From Pseudomonas bubulae (GTDB lineage Bacteria; Pseudomonadota; Gammaproteobacteria; Pseudomonadales; Pseudomonadaceae): 64,000 nucleotides of DNA. The notes beneath the pieces are model-generated. The model did not search any database, was not told where the DNA came from, and worked only from the letters and a program-made list of their open reading frames with translations. Within the stretch, counting starts at the first letter, position 1; each line of letters starts with the position of its first letter. Location: NCBI RefSeq assembly GCF_037023725.1, contig NZ_CP146077.1, forward strand, positions 3,633,001 through 3,697,000. Direction: 5' to 3'. This document shows, one piece after another, positions 8,558 through 17,738 of this stretch. Position numbers and translations under genes: made by a program.

Positions 8558-10088
8558 GTGCAGGCTCCCGCTCGCATTCAAGGGCCACAGTGGCTAATTC
8601 CCGCGCCCCCGTGGCACAGGCCAGCAAACGATCGCTGTCGACCTCACGGGCATCGAATTCACCGGCCAGCGCACCACGGTGCATCACCAGAATCCGGTCA
8701 CTAATGCCAATCAGCTCCGGTAAATCAGAAGACAGCACCAGCACCGCCGCACCTTGCTTGGCCAAGCGGCCGATCAGGCGATAGATCTCGACCTTGGCGC
8801 CGATATCGATGCCGACACTGGGTTCGTCGAGCAGATACACCGCACAGCCCTTCCCTAGCCATTTACCCAGCGCGACTTTTTGCTGATTGCCGCCACTCAA
8901 CTGCGAGACCCTGGCGTCATGTCCGGCGGTCTTGATCCCCAGTTCGGCAATCAGCCGATCGCTTTCCCGAACCTGTGCCGCAGAACTCAACAGCCCCCAG
9001 CGACTAAAGCGCGACAACCCGGCCAGGGTCAGGTTTTCCATGACCGAAAGCAGTGGTGCAACCCCGTGGCTGCGGCGTTCTTCGGGCACCAGCGCGATAC
9101 CTTTGCGCACCGCATCGCGGGGCGACTTGAGGCGCGTAAGGCGTCCCTGCAAATGCACGCTGCCCTGCTCGGGCTGCACCAGACCAAACAAAGTCTTGAG
9201 CAGTTCCTTGGCACCAGAACCCACCAGCCCGGTCAGCCCCAACACTTCACCTTTGCGCAGGCTCAAGTGGATATCGCGATACGCCAGACCAGCACTGAGC
9301 CCCTTCAGTTCAAGCACCACCTCACCCGGCGTTACCACGGCCTTGGGGTACATCTCGCCGACCTCGCGATTGACCATCAACCGGGCAATCTGTGCCGTCG
9401 AAGTACTGCGCGGATCGACCACGGCCACGGCACGACCATTGCGCAACACGGTGACCCGGTCGCACAGGCTTTGGATTTCTTGCAGATAATGGGAGATGTA
9501 CACAATCGTCAGACCCTGATCGCGCAGACGGCGGATAATGGCCAGCAACTGGTCAACCTCGCGCTTGACCAGTGACACGCTGGGCTCGTCGAACACCAGG
9601 ACTTTCGGCTTGGCCAGCAAGGCCCGGGTAATTTGCAGAATCTGTCGCCGGGCGCTGTCCAGCTCGCTGACCAGCGCCCCGGCGGGGAACTCCAGGTCGA
9701 AATACTCACGCAACAACCGTGCGGCCTCGCGGTCCTGGGCACGCCGGCGGATAAAAGGCCCGCACCTGAGTTCGCGGCCGAAGAACAGCGCTTCACCTAC
9801 GGTAAAACTGGCGGGCAACAAGCGCTCCTGGTGAATGAAATGCACGCCCAGCGCCTCGATCTGCCGCGGGCTCAACGCCGCAAAAGACTGCCCGTCCACT
9901 GCCAGGGTGCCACTGTCGGCCCGATGGATACCTGCCAGCACTTTGATCAGGGTTGATTTACCGGCACCGTTTTCACCGACCAGCCCGTGAATGGAGCCTT
10001 GCTCGACGCGCAGATCAACGCCATCCAGCGCCCGGGTGGCCCCGAAAGACTTGGTGATGCCCTGCAAATGCAGGGCGGGAGACGTCAC
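8544..10088 (-). CDS. Sugar ABC transporter ATP-binding protein (RbsA-like, two ATPase domains)
   Basis: This 514-residue tandem ATPase carries a first Walker A GENGAGKST near 39, signature region SARRQILQI near 145 and Walker B VLVFDEPS near 163. The second half has a degenerate Walker A (GLVGSGAKE), the signature LSGGNQQKV near 407 and YLLDEPSVGIDIGAKVEIY. This asymmetry, one canonical and one degenerate site, is normal for RbsA/MglA proteins. It energises the two permeases downstream. Its ATG overlaps the stop of the binding-protein gene by four bases. Confidence 0.93.
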   Translation of the reverse strand: MTSPALHLQGITKSFGATRALDGVDLRVEQGSIHGLVGENGAGKSTLIKVLAGIHRADSGTLAVDGQSFAALSPRQIEALGVHFIHQERLLPASFTVGEALFFGRELRCGPFIRRRAQDREAARLLREYFDLEFPAGALVSELDSARRQILQITRALLAKPKVLVFDEPSVSLVKREVDQLLAIIRRLRDQGLTIVYISHYLQEIQSLCDRVTVLRNGRAVAVVDPRSTSTAQIARLMVNREVGEMYPKAVVTPGEVVLELKGLSAGLAYRDIHLSLRKGEVLGLTGLVGSGAKELLKTLFGLVQPEQGSVHLQGRLTRLKSPRDAVRKGIALVPEERRSHGVAPLLSVMENLTLAGLSRFSRWGLLSSAAQVRESDRLIAELGIKTAGHDARVSQLSGGNQQKVALGKWLGKGCAVYLLDEPSVGIDIGAKVEIYRLIGRLAKQGAAVLVLSSDLPELIGISDRILVMHRGALAGEFDAREVDSDRLLACATGARELATVALECEREPAHAFV

Positions 10089-11089
10089 TGATCGCCTCGC
10101 AGCTTTTGCACCTGCTCAAGGTTCGCAGCAGTAGTCAGCAGGGTCGGCACCTGGGTTTCCCTGGGCAGGTCATGTTGCCCGGCCAGATAGCGCGCAACGT
10201 TTTGCACAGCGGTTTTGCCGATCAAAGCCGGTTGCTGGGCTATCACCGCACCGACCGGCGAGTCGCTGCGTTTGAGCAACTCCAGCACTTCGGGCGTGCC
10301 ATCGACGCCATAGGTCTTGATCTCCGTACGCCCGGCATCCACCAACGCCTTGCTCGCGCCCAATTGCGGAATATCCCAGGCAGACCAGATCGCGGTTACG
10401 CTGCCCTTGGGGTATTTGTTGAGCAGTGCACTGACCTGACTGTAGGCGTCCTGCACGGTATTGGGGATCACATCACGCAGTTCGGGATCAATGATTTTCA
10501 GCTCGGGATGATCCTTGAGCGCCAGTTTGAGCTGGTCATAGCGGATCGCACACACCGGCACCCCGTAAAAGCCGTTGAACACCAGAATATTGCCCTTGGC
10601 GCCACTGTCGGCTACCAACTGGTCGGCCAGATGCTTGCCGGTGGCGACGTTGTCCGATGTGGTGTTATTGAGGCTGTATTGCGACGGCGCATCAATCGTA
10701 AACAGAGGAATGCCGGCCTTGCTGATACGCTTGAGCCAGGGATCGATCACGCTCAGGGTGCCCAGGGTCTGGATCACCGCATCGGGTTTCTGGGTGACCA
10801 CGGTTTGCAGTTGGGTCACCAGGTTTTTATCGTTGCGCCCGGCATCCAGGGTGATCGGTGTGCCGCCCAGGCGCCTGACTTCGGCAACCTGGGCGTCGAA
10901 GGCTTTGACATCAAAGTAGTGACTGGTGCCGGTCATGCTGATGGCAATGCGTTTGCCGGCCAGGGAAGGCACATCGTTGTCGTCGGCATGGGCCAGTGTG
11001 CCCAGCCCGACGCTGACCACCGCCAGCGCCATGGCCTGCCAGAAGCGTGTAGGGAAAAAGTGCGGTTTGCGCGAGGTGGCTGCAGGCAT
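10085..11089 (-). CDS. Periplasmic sugar-binding protein of ABC importer
   Basis: This 334-residue protein starts at ATG 11089 with AGGAA upstream. It has a Sec signal (basic start RKPHFFPTRFW, hydrophobic core ALAVVSVGLGTLAHA, cleavage before DDNDV). The mature part is a Peripla_BP_4-type fold with KRIAISMTGTSHYFDVKAF near 43 and the ligand loop GVDGTPEVLELL near 268. It is the first gene of the importer and sits 194 bp downstream of catA on the same strand, so it probably has its own promoter. The ligand is unknown; proximity to the aromatic genes does not prove an aromatic ligand. Confidence 0.88.
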   Translation of the reverse strand: MPAATSRKPHFFPTRFWQAMALAVVSVGLGTLAHADDNDVPSLAGKRIAISMTGTSHYFDVKAFDAQVAEVRRLGGTPITLDAGRNDKNLVTQLQTVVTQKPDAVIQTLGTLSVIDPWLKRISKAGIPLFTIDAPSQYSLNNTTSDNVATGKHLADQLVADSGAKGNILVFNGFYGVPVCAIRYDQLKLALKDHPELKIIDPELRDVIPNTVQDAYSQVSALLNKYPKGSVTAIWSAWDIPQLGASKALVDAGRTEIKTYGVDGTPEVLELLKRSDSPVGAVIAQQPALIGKTAVQNVARYLAGQHDLPRETQVPTLLTTAANLEQVQKLRGDQ

Positions 11090-11283
11090 GACAGTGTTCC
11101 TGAAGGGTATTTCCAGGAGCTTTGCACAGACCATGCCGCAGCCCTTTGAGCCAGTGGCGCCGGCGGGCAGCGCTGTGGCACGGTTCCCAGAGCTGCCTGT
11201 TTGCCAACAGTCTGTCGGACCACTGTTGCCGGGCAAACACTTGCAGACCGGCACGGGTTCTCAGGCCTCGCTGCAGCCTGCTG

Positions 11284-12210
11284 TCAAACCTGCTGCAAGG
11301 CCCGCGGGCGATGGCTGCGCTGTTCGGCAGCAGGCGCAACGGCCTGTTGCAACTGGAAGTCGAACCTCAACTCGGCATAACGCCCGGCAACACCACGGGC
11401 ACCGTCGTCGCGAAACTGCACTTCACCCACCAGGCCGTCGCGGGTGGCATAGGCAAAGTCGTCCCACAGGTACTTGTCCCCGGACAGGTTGATCTGGGTG
11501 GTCAGGTGACGGTGACCGGGAGCCGAGATAAAGAAGTGCACATGGGCCGGACGCTGGCCGTGACGGCCCAGTTGGTCAAGGCATTCCTGGGTCGGCCCCT
11601 GCGGGTCGCAGCCATAGCCCGAGGGCACGATGCTGCGGGCACGGTAGCGGCCCTGGGCATCGGTGATGATACGTCGGCGCAGATTGTACTCGGACTGGCT
11701 CTGGTCAAAGAACGAGTAGGTACCCTTGGTGTTGGCGTGCCATAGATCAACCGTGGCACCGGCCAGCGGTTGGCCCGAAAGATCGAACACCTGCCCTTCG
11801 AGGAACATCACGGTGGCAACACCCTCCTCGCTGCCGTCGTCCATCCGTGCCAACCCTTCGTACACCGGGGCACCGGCCACATACAGCGGGCCTTCGATGG
11901 TACGCGGGGTGCCGCCAGTCTGACCGGCCTGCTCGTCCTTGGCGTCCTGCAACAGGTCGATAAAATGCTCGATGCCCAGCCCGGCCACCAGCAGCCCGGC
12001 TTCCGAGCGGCCGCCCAGGCGGTTGAGATAGTCCACGGACTTCCAGAATTCATCTTCAGTGATGTCCAGGTCTTCGATGATTCTGGCGCTGTCCTGCAAG
12101 ATGCGCAGGATGATGCTTTTCAGGCGCGGGTTGCCGTTATCGCTGGAAAAACCTGCGGCTTCCTTGAAGAAGCGCTGGATGACTTCGGTGTGGGAAATTT
12201 TCACGGTCAT
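11284..12210 (-). CDS. catA: Catechol 1,2-dioxygenase
   Basis: This enzyme cleaves catechol between its hydroxyls to cis,cis-muconate, using non-haem Fe(III). The 308-residue length matches Pseudomonas CatA. The iron ligands are visible: Tyr in EGPLYVAG, Tyr in SGYGCDP, and the two His of RPAHVHFF. The N-terminal helical dimer domain precedes them. I chose ATG 12210 (MTVKISHTEV) with GAGG upstream; a GTG nine bases earlier is possible. It is the last gene of catBCA, 33 bp or so after catC, and completes ortho-cleavage of the catechol made by BenABCD. Confidence 0.97.
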   Translation of the reverse strand: MTVKISHTEVIQRFFKEAAGFSSDNGNPRLKSIILRILQDSARIIEDLDITEDEFWKSVDYLNRLGGRSEAGLLVAGLGIEHFIDLLQDAKDEQAGQTGGTPRTIEGPLYVAGAPVYEGLARMDDGSEEGVATVMFLEGQVFDLSGQPLAGATVDLWHANTKGTYSFFDQSQSEYNLRRRIITDAQGRYRARSIVPSGYGCDPQGPTQECLDQLGRHGQRPAHVHFFISAPGHRHLTTQINLSGDKYLWDDFAYATRDGLVGEVQFRDDGARGVAGRYAELRFDFQLQQAVAPAAEQRSHRPRALQQV

Positions 12211-12252
12211 GGGGCTCACCTCATCTTGTTCTTGTGCAAGGGATAGAAAGCG

Positions 12253-12543
12253 TTAGCGGTCGTCGCTGTGGATCGAGGACGGGTGGCGGCACAGCCCTTC
12301 AATCTCGATATCCATGTAGGGAAAGAGCGGCAATTGCAGCAGGGTGTCATGCAGTTCTTCGACACTGACCACGTCGAACACGCTGTAGTTGGCGTAGTGC
12401 CCGGCGATGCGCCACAGATGGCGCCAGGTGCCTTCCTGCTGCAGCCGTTGAGCCAGTTGCTTTTCGTCGGCTTTGAGTTTTGCGGCCTTGGTCGGGTCCA
12501 TGTCCAGGGGCAGATTTACGGTCATTTTTACGTGGAAAAGCAT
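12253..12543 (-). CDS. catC: Muconolactone delta-isomerase
   Basis: This 96-residue protein has the usual CatC length and start (MLFHVKMTVNLPLDM) and moves the double bond of (+)-muconolactone to give 3-oxoadipate enol-lactone. The conserved RIAGHYANYSVFDV and LPLFPYMDIEIEGLCRHPSS regions are present. It lies between catB and catA in the standard order. A REPIN-type palindrome fills the catB-catC gap and could set the relative mRNA levels of the two. Known CatC forms a decamer in the cytoplasm. Confidence 0.97.
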   Translation of the reverse strand: MLFHVKMTVNLPLDMDPTKAAKLKADEKQLAQRLQQEGTWRHLWRIAGHYANYSVFDVVSVEELHDTLLQLPLFPYMDIEIEGLCRHPSSIHSDDR

Positions 12544-12575
12544 GGGGCTCTCCTTGAAGAAATAGGGGAAGTGGC

Positions 12576-12654
12576 TGTGGGAGCGGGCTTGCTCGCGATA
12601 GCATCAGCGCGGATGCACCGAGTCGTCTGCATCGCGAGCAAGCCCGCTGCCACA
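12576..12654. repeat. REPIN-like inverted repeat between catB and catC
   Basis: The arms at 12576-12599 (TGTGGGAGCGGGCTTGCTCG, then CGAT) and 12631-12654 are inverted copies with one mismatch, around a 31-base centre. It belongs to the same family as the element at 17642-17726. Such REP doublets are usual in Pseudomonas intergenic DNA and can stall nucleases or polymerase. Confidence 0.85.
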
Positions 12655-12670
12655 GGGGTTTTTCAGAGTG

Positions 12671-13789
12671 TCAGCGGCTAAAACGGGCCAGGCGCTCTTC
12701 GTCCAGCGTCAGGCCCAGGCCTGGAGTGCGCGGGATATGCAGCTCAAAATCACGGTACTGCGGCGCCTCGGTGACGATGTCTTCGGTCAGCAGCAGTGGC
12801 CCGAACAGCTCGGTGCCCCAGGTCAGTTGCTTGAGGGTGAGGAAAACATGGGCCGAGGCCAGGGTGCCCACCGAGCCTTCAAGCATGGTGCCGCCATACA
12901 GGGCGATACCGGCGGCCTCGGCGATATGAGCAGTGCGCAGCACTGCACGGGGCCCGCCGTTTTTCGCGATCTTGAGGGCAAATACACTGGCCGCACCGTC
13001 CGCCGCCAGACTGAAGGCGTCCTCGACACTTTCGATGGATTCGTCGGCCATGATCGGCGCCGGGCTGCGCAGATTCAGACGCACCTGCCCTGAACGATTA
13101 GCCCGGGAAATCGGCTGTTCGATCAGGTCGATACCGTGGTCACCGAGCACCTGGCAACCACGAATGGCCTGGGACTCGTCCCAATACTGGTTGACGTCAA
13201 CCCGCACACTGGCGCGCTCACCCAGGGCCTTTTTGATCGCCAGCACATGTTTGAGGTCCTGCTCCAGCGGGTTGGCACCGATCTTCAATTTGAAGATGCG
13301 GTGGCGTCGCAGGTCGAGCATCTGCTCGGCTTCGGCAATGTCACGGGCAGTGTCACCGCTGGCCAGGGTCCAGGCCACTTCCAGACTGTCGCGCACGCGC
13401 CCGCCCAGCAACTCGCTGACCGCCAGCCCCAGGCGCTTGCCCTGGGCGTCGAGCAACGCGCTTTCGATACCCGATTTGGCAAAGGTATTACCCTTGGCAA
13501 TCTTGTCCAGGCTGTGCATGGCGGCGTTGATATTGGCCGCGGGCTTGCCCACCAGCATCGGTGCCAGATGCGCATCGATATTGGCCTTGATGCTTTCCGG
13601 GCTTTCGTAACCGTAGGCCAGGCCGCCGATGGTAGTGGCTTCACCGACACCTTCGATACCGTCGCTGCAACGCAGGCGCACAATCACCAGGGTCTGTTTG
13701 CGCATGGTGTGCATGGCCAGCGTATGCGGGCGGATGGTGGGCAGGTCGACGATCAGGGTCGTCAGGCTTTCAATCAGAATTTGGCTCAT
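12671..13789 (-). CDS. catB: Muconate cycloisomerase
   Basis: This 372-residue enolase-superfamily enzyme lactonises cis,cis-muconate to muconolactone. The catalytic lysine pair is in FKLKIG near 167, and the metal ligands are the Asp of VDVNQYWDE near 198, the Glu of LIEQP near 224 and the Asp of MADES near 249. AAGGA precedes ATG 13789. Only 27 bp separate it from benD, so the cat genes here probably continue the ben transcript. No catR gene is seen beside it, unlike the usual Pseudomonas arrangement in which CatR is divergent from catB. Confidence 0.97.
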   Translation of the reverse strand: MSQILIESLTTLIVDLPTIRPHTLAMHTMRKQTLVIVRLRCSDGIEGVGEATTIGGLAYGYESPESIKANIDAHLAPMLVGKPAANINAAMHSLDKIAKGNTFAKSGIESALLDAQGKRLGLAVSELLGGRVRDSLEVAWTLASGDTARDIAEAEQMLDLRRHRIFKLKIGANPLEQDLKHVLAIKKALGERASVRVDVNQYWDESQAIRGCQVLGDHGIDLIEQPISRANRSGQVRLNLRSPAPIMADESIESVEDAFSLAADGAASVFALKIAKNGGPRAVLRTAHIAEAAGIALYGGTMLEGSVGTLASAHVFLTLKQLTWGTELFGPLLLTEDIVTEAPQYRDFELHIPRTPGLGLTLDEERLARFSR

Positions 13790-13816
13790 GGCAGTTGTCC
13801 TTTTTTATCAGAGAAG

Positions 13817-14578
13817 TCAGCCGAGGTCGCCGCCACCCACCGGCAGGGTTACGCCGGTGATATAGGAGGCCTCGTCGCTGGCCAGAAACAGGATCGCGCC
13901 GACCTGCTCATCGAGGCTGGCGTAACGTTTCATCAGGCTGCTGTCGAGGGTCTGGTCAACGATTTGCCGGTACCAGACTTGCTCCTCGGGGCTTTGCTCG
14001 TTCTCATTGCGCGCAATCCGCCGCGGTGGTGCCTCAGTGCCCCCGGGGGCAGTGGCGTTGACGCGAATCCCGCGCTGGGCATTCTCGAACGCCAGGCAGG
14101 CAGTCAATGCATTCACGCCGCCCTTGGCCGCGCCGTAAGGAACGCGGTTGACGCTGCGGGTGGCGATTGAAGAAACATTCACAATCGCCCCGCTGCCCTG
14201 TTCGAGCATGTAGGGCAGCGCCGCATGGCAGCACCACAGAGTGGGGAACAGCGAGCGACGAACTTCGGCCTCGATTTCCTCGGCCCGGTAATGCTCGAAC
14301 GGTTTGGCCCAGATGGTGCCGCCCACGTTGTTGACCAGCACATCGAGGCGGCCAAAGGTATTCACCGCTGCAGCCATCACCCGCACACAATCGGTGTATT
14401 GCTCCAGATCGGCAGTCAGGGCCAGCACGCCTTCGCCCTGCAGCTCAAAGACCAGCTCGGAACGGTCCACCGCAATCACTTGCGCGCCCTCGCCCAGCAG
14501 ACGCTCGCACACGCGACGGCCAATGCCCTGGGCGGCGCCGGTAACCAGCGCGACCTTGTTGTGGAATCGGTTGTTCAT
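13817..14578 (-). CDS. benD: 1,6-dihydroxycyclohexa-2,4-diene-1-carboxylate dehydrogenase
   Basis: This 253-residue SDR oxidises and decarboxylates the benzoate cis-diol to catechol with NAD+. TGAAQGIG lies near residue 14, NNVGG near 86 and the catalytic YGAAKGG near 152. ATG 14578 is preferred to the frame's earlier codon because GGAG lies seven bases upstream and the start MNNRFHNKVALVTGA matches BenD. It lies directly after benC and before catB. The family assignment rests on the motif set and on the operon position. Confidence 0.95.
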   Translation of the reverse strand: MNNRFHNKVALVTGAAQGIGRRVCERLLGEGAQVIAVDRSELVFELQGEGVLALTADLEQYTDCVRVMAAAVNTFGRLDVLVNNVGGTIWAKPFEHYRAEEIEAEVRRSLFPTLWCCHAALPYMLEQGSGAIVNVSSIATRSVNRVPYGAAKGGVNALTACLAFENAQRGIRVNATAPGGTEAPPRRIARNENEQSPEEQVWYRQIVDQTLDSSLMKRYASLDEQVGAILFLASDEASYITGVTLPVGGGDLG

Positions 14579-14598
14579 GGCTAGCTCCAATCAAAGTG

Positions 14599-15611
14599 TC
14601 AGGCCGCAGCGGCAAACTTCTCGTAGTAGAAATTGGCCGGGGTAATGCCCTGCTCGCGGATATACAGGTTGACCGCTTCCACCATCGGCGGCGGGCCGCA
14701 CAGGTACACATCGACGTCGCCCTGGTTGAGGTGGCCCGGCTCGATATGCTGGGTCACATAGCCCTTGAGCGGGTGCTGGCTCTGCGGGTTGGCCACGCAG
14801 GCGCTGAAGCTGAAATTGGCGATGCGCTCACTCAGGGCATGCAGGCGATCCAGCTCCACCAGATCGAAGTCGTTGCTCACGCCGTAGATCAGATGAACCG
14901 GGTAGGCACTGCCCTGCTCGGCGATTTTTTCCAGCATCGCGGTGAACGGCGCCAGCCCGGTACCACCTGCCAGCAACAACAAGGGCCGCTGGATCTGACG
15001 CAGGTAAAAGCTGCCCAAAGGGCCCGCCAGGGTCATGCTGTCGCCAGCCTTGGCGATGCCTGTTAAAAAAAGCTGCTCATCAGCCCGCCCGGGACATTGC
15101 GGATCAGGAAGCTGACCTCGCCATCCTTTTGCAGGGTGCTGAAGGAATAGGCCCGGCTCTGCCCGCTGCCGGGTACCTGCAGGTTGACATACTGGCCCGG
15201 CAAAAACGCCAGACTGCCCAGGGACTCGCCCTTTATCGACAGAGCGATGGTGCTCTCTGACAACTGCTGCACATTGCTGATAACGGCATCAAAACTGGCC
15301 TGCTGGGTCTTGCACAAGGTCGAAGAAGCAGGCACCCGCAATACGCAGTCGCTGGCGGCGCGCATCTGGCAGGTCAGCACATAGCCCTGCCCGGCCTCCT
15401 CTGCGCTGAGGGCGTCTTCGATATAGTCCTCGCCCAGCTCGTAGCGGCCAGCTTCGGCAAAGCACTTGCAGGTACCGCAGGCACCGTCGCGGCAGTCCAG
15501 CGGGATATTGATGCCCTGGCGGTAAGCGGCGTCAGCGACGGTTTCCTGGCCATTGGTCTCGATAAAACGGGTAACTCCGTCTTCGAAGTTGAGGGCAATT
15601 TGAAAACTCAT
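14599..15611 (-). pseudogene. benC: Benzoate dioxygenase reductase benC, frame-interrupted at a T7 tract
   Basis: BenC passes electrons from NADH to BenAB through FAD and a 2Fe-2S centre. The first part (15611 to 15063) holds the plant-type ferredoxin (cysteines in CRDGACGTCKC) and the start of the FAD domain with RAYSFSTLQ. After PGGLMSSFF a TAA follows a run of seven T (as A at 15065-15071 on the plus strand). The second part (from about 15059 to 14599) carries the rest, TGIAKAGDSM, LLLAGGTGLAPF and YLCGPPPM. One extra T or two fewer would restore about 336-337 residues, the normal BenC length. It may be a sequencing error, a slippage-switchable gene or a true loss. Confidence 0.85.
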
Positions 15612-15680
15612 AATGTACCTCGCAGGCAATGCCCGGCCCGGGCACCCACAGGCACTCCCAGGCACGCATCACAGCCTTGA

Positions 15681-16169
15681 TCAGATGTGGTAGATGTCGA
15701 TGACCTGACGCACGTAGTCATTCTTGAGCACGACTTTCTTGGCCTTGATCAGCGGCTGTGGGCCGCGCATGTCGAGGGTGTAAAAGCTGGTGCCGAAGTA
15801 GCTGTCGGTGGTCTTGTAGCGAAAGCTGAGGGTGTGCCAGTTAAAACGCACTTGGCACAGGCCGTCGGCCTGGTCGACGATCTCGATATTGCTCAGGTTG
15901 TGCGAAGTGCGGGTGTCGGGCACGGTCGCGCTGGAGCGCTCGGTCTTGATGCGGAACACGCGATCTTCCAGGCCACCGCGGCTGCCGTACCAGATCAGCG
16001 AGATTTCGCTTTGCGGGTCTTCGGTAAGGCGGTCGTTGTCATCCCAGCACGGCATCCAGAAACTGGCATCGGCGGCGTACAGCTCAAGCCACTGATCCCA
16101 CTGGCCGTCGTCCAGGTAACGCGCTTCGCGGTACAGAAAATCCCGCACAATGGGGTAAAGGCTGTTCAT
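15681..16169 (-). CDS. benB: Benzoate 1,2-dioxygenase small (beta) subunit
   Basis: This 162-residue protein belongs to the ring-hydroxylating dioxygenase beta-subunit family, a cone-shaped NTF2-like fold. It has the expected [11 protein letters not shown] start, the [20 protein letters not shown] segment near 26 and the C-terminal [19 protein letters not shown]. It has structural roles in the alpha3beta3 dioxygenase with BenA. Its ATG overlaps the benA stop by four bases, so the subunits are translationally coupled. Confidence 0.96.
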   Translation of the reverse strand: MNSLYPIVRDFLYREARYLDDGQWDQWLELYAADASFWMPCWDDNDRLTEDPQSEISLIWYGSRGGLEDRVFRIKTERSSATVPDTRTSHNLSNIEIVDQADGLCQVRFNWHTLSFRYKTTDSYFGTSFYTLDMRGPQPLIKAKKVVLKNDYVRQVIDIYHI

Positions 16170-17524
16170 TGCACAGCCTCCACGGGGATCAGCGCGGGCT
16201 CGCCGCCAGCCGCCTTGAGCATGGTTTGCTGCCAGTATTTATGTTGCAGCACAAACAGGCCTTCGTCTTCGGTACGCACCCCGGACAACAGCGGCTTGAG
16301 GTCGATTTCTGCGGCGGCGGCATCGGCGCCTTCGACCCAGTGTTCGGCCCCGCGGGACATGTCATTCCAGCCGCGACCTGCACCGTAACCGGTCTGGCAG
16401 GAGCGGAACTCTTCCAGATCGTCCGGAGTGGCCATGCCGCTGACGTTGAAGAAATCTTCGTACTGACGGATGCGCTTGGTGCGCGCCTCACTGCTTTCGC
16501 CTTTGGGCGCGATGCAGTAGATGGTGATCTCGGTCTGATTCACGGAGATGGGCCGGGCAATGCGGATTTGCGAGCTGAACTGGTCCATCAGGTACACATT
16601 GGGGTACAGGCACAGGTTACGCGAGTTCTCGATCATCCAGTCGGCACGGGCCTGGCCGAAATCCCGGGCCAGTTCGTCGCGGCGCTCGTAGGCCGGACGA
16701 TCTTCGGGGTTGGCCCAGCGGGTCCAGAGCAGCAGATGGCCATGGTCGAAGGAGTAGAAACCGCCGCCGCCCTTGGCCCAGCTGCCGGCGCTCATGGTTT
16801 TGATCTCTTCACCTGCTTCACGCAGGGTGCGCTGGTTTTGCGTGGCCGCGTAGTTCCAGTGCACGGAGCTGACGTGATAGCCATCGGCGCCGTTTTCGGC
16901 GGTCAGTTTCCAGTTGCCTTCGTAGATATAGGAACTGGCACCGCGCAGCACCTCCAGGCCATCGGCGGACTGGTCGACGATCATGTCGATGATCTTGGCG
17001 GATTCACCCAGATGCTCGGCCAGGGATTTCACATCGGGGTTGAGGCTGCCAAACAGAAAGCCGCGATAGGACTCGAAGCGGGCCACTTTGGTCAAATCAT
17101 GGGAGCCTTCGCAGTTGAAGCCTTCGGGGTAACCGGCGGCGCCCGGATCCTTGACCTTGAGCAGCTTGCCGCTGTTGTTGAAGGTCCAGCCGTGAAACGG
17201 ACAGGTATAGCTGGCGCGGTTGCCGGTTTTGTGCCGGCACAGCATGGCGCCGCGATGGCTGCAGGCGTTGAGAAAGGCGTTGAGTTCACCGGCCTTGTTA
17301 CGCGCGATAAAAATCGGCTGGCGGCCCATGGTGGTGGTCAGGAAGTCGTTGACGTTGGGGATCTGGCTCTCGTGGGCGAGGTAGATCCAGTTGCCCTCGA
17401 AGATATGGGTCATTTCGAGTTCAAAGAGGTCGGGGTCGGTGAACATCTCACGCTTGCAGCGGTAGATACCCTTGTCTTTGTCGTCTTCCAGCATGGCATT
17501 CAAGTAATCGATACCCAGGGACAT
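16166..17524 (-). CDS. benA: Benzoate 1,2-dioxygenase large (alpha) subunit
   Basis: This 452-residue catalytic subunit adds O2 to benzoate to form the 1,2-cis-diol. The Rieske ligands are in [13 protein letters not shown] and YTCPFHGW near residues 86-112. The mononuclear iron site is in [16 protein letters not shown] near 210, with Asp, His and His at the usual spacing. The family C-terminal [20 protein letters not shown] is present. GGAGG lies upstream of ATG 17524. It is first in the operon, behind a XylS/BenR-type operator at 17588-17623. Confidence 0.97.
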   Translation of the reverse strand: MSLGIDYLNAMLEDDKDKGIYRCKREMFTDPDLFELEMTHIFEGNWIYLAHESQIPNVNDFLTTTMGRQPIFIARNKAGELNAFLNACSHRGAMLCRHKTGNRASYTCPFHGWTFNNSGKLLKVKDPGAAGYPEGFNCEGSHDLTKVARFESYRGFLFGSLNPDVKSLAEHLGESAKIIDMIVDQSADGLEVLRGASSYIYEGNWKLTAENGADGYHVSSVHWNYAATQNQRTLREAGEEIKTMSAGSWAKGGGGFYSFDHGHLLLWTRWANPEDRPAYERRDELARDFGQARADWMIENSRNLCLYPNVYLMDQFSSQIRIARPISVNQTEITIYCIAPKGESSEARTKRIRQYEDFFNVSGMATPDDLEEFRSCQTGYGAGRGWNDMSRGAEHWVEGADAAAAEIDLKPLLSGVRTEDEGLFVLQHKYWQQTMLKAAGGEPALIPVEAVQ

Positions 17525-17587
17525 GGCCAGGGCCTCCGTTGTTATTATCCAGGCCGGGTCAGGTTAGGGAGTCGATGTCCGGGGCAC

Positions 17588-17623
17588 TATCCGTTTACTG
17601 CGGATCGTTATCCGGTTAGTGCA
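17588..17623 (-). promoter_or_regulatory. BenR (XylS-type) binding site of the benA promoter
   Basis: On the minus strand two direct repeats fit TGCA-N6-GGNTA: TGCACTAACCGGATA (17623-17609) and CGCAGTAAACGGATA (17602-17588). They lie 21 bp apart, the XylS/BenR spacing. CTAACCT about 20 bases downstream resembles the weak -10 of XylS-type promoters. The site is 64 bp from the benA start, so BenR with benzoate is expected to activate here. Confidence 0.8.
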
Positions 17624-17641
17624 GGCAAGACGGGTATTTCA

Positions 17642-17726
17642 GTGGGAGCGGGCTTGCTCGCGATCCAGGCAGCGCGGTGTTCCGCTGACACCGCAGCGAT
17701 CCCATCGCGAGCAAGCCCGCTCCCAC
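17642..17726. repeat. REPIN-like inverted repeat between benR and benA
   Basis: The arms 17642-17664 and 17704-17726 are perfect 23-base inverted copies (GTGGGAGCGGGCTTGCTCGC, then GAT) around a 39-base centre. The element sits just after the benR stop and before the BenR operator. It may end the benR transcript. Confidence 0.85.
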
Positions 17727-17738
17727 AAAAGCCGTTGC

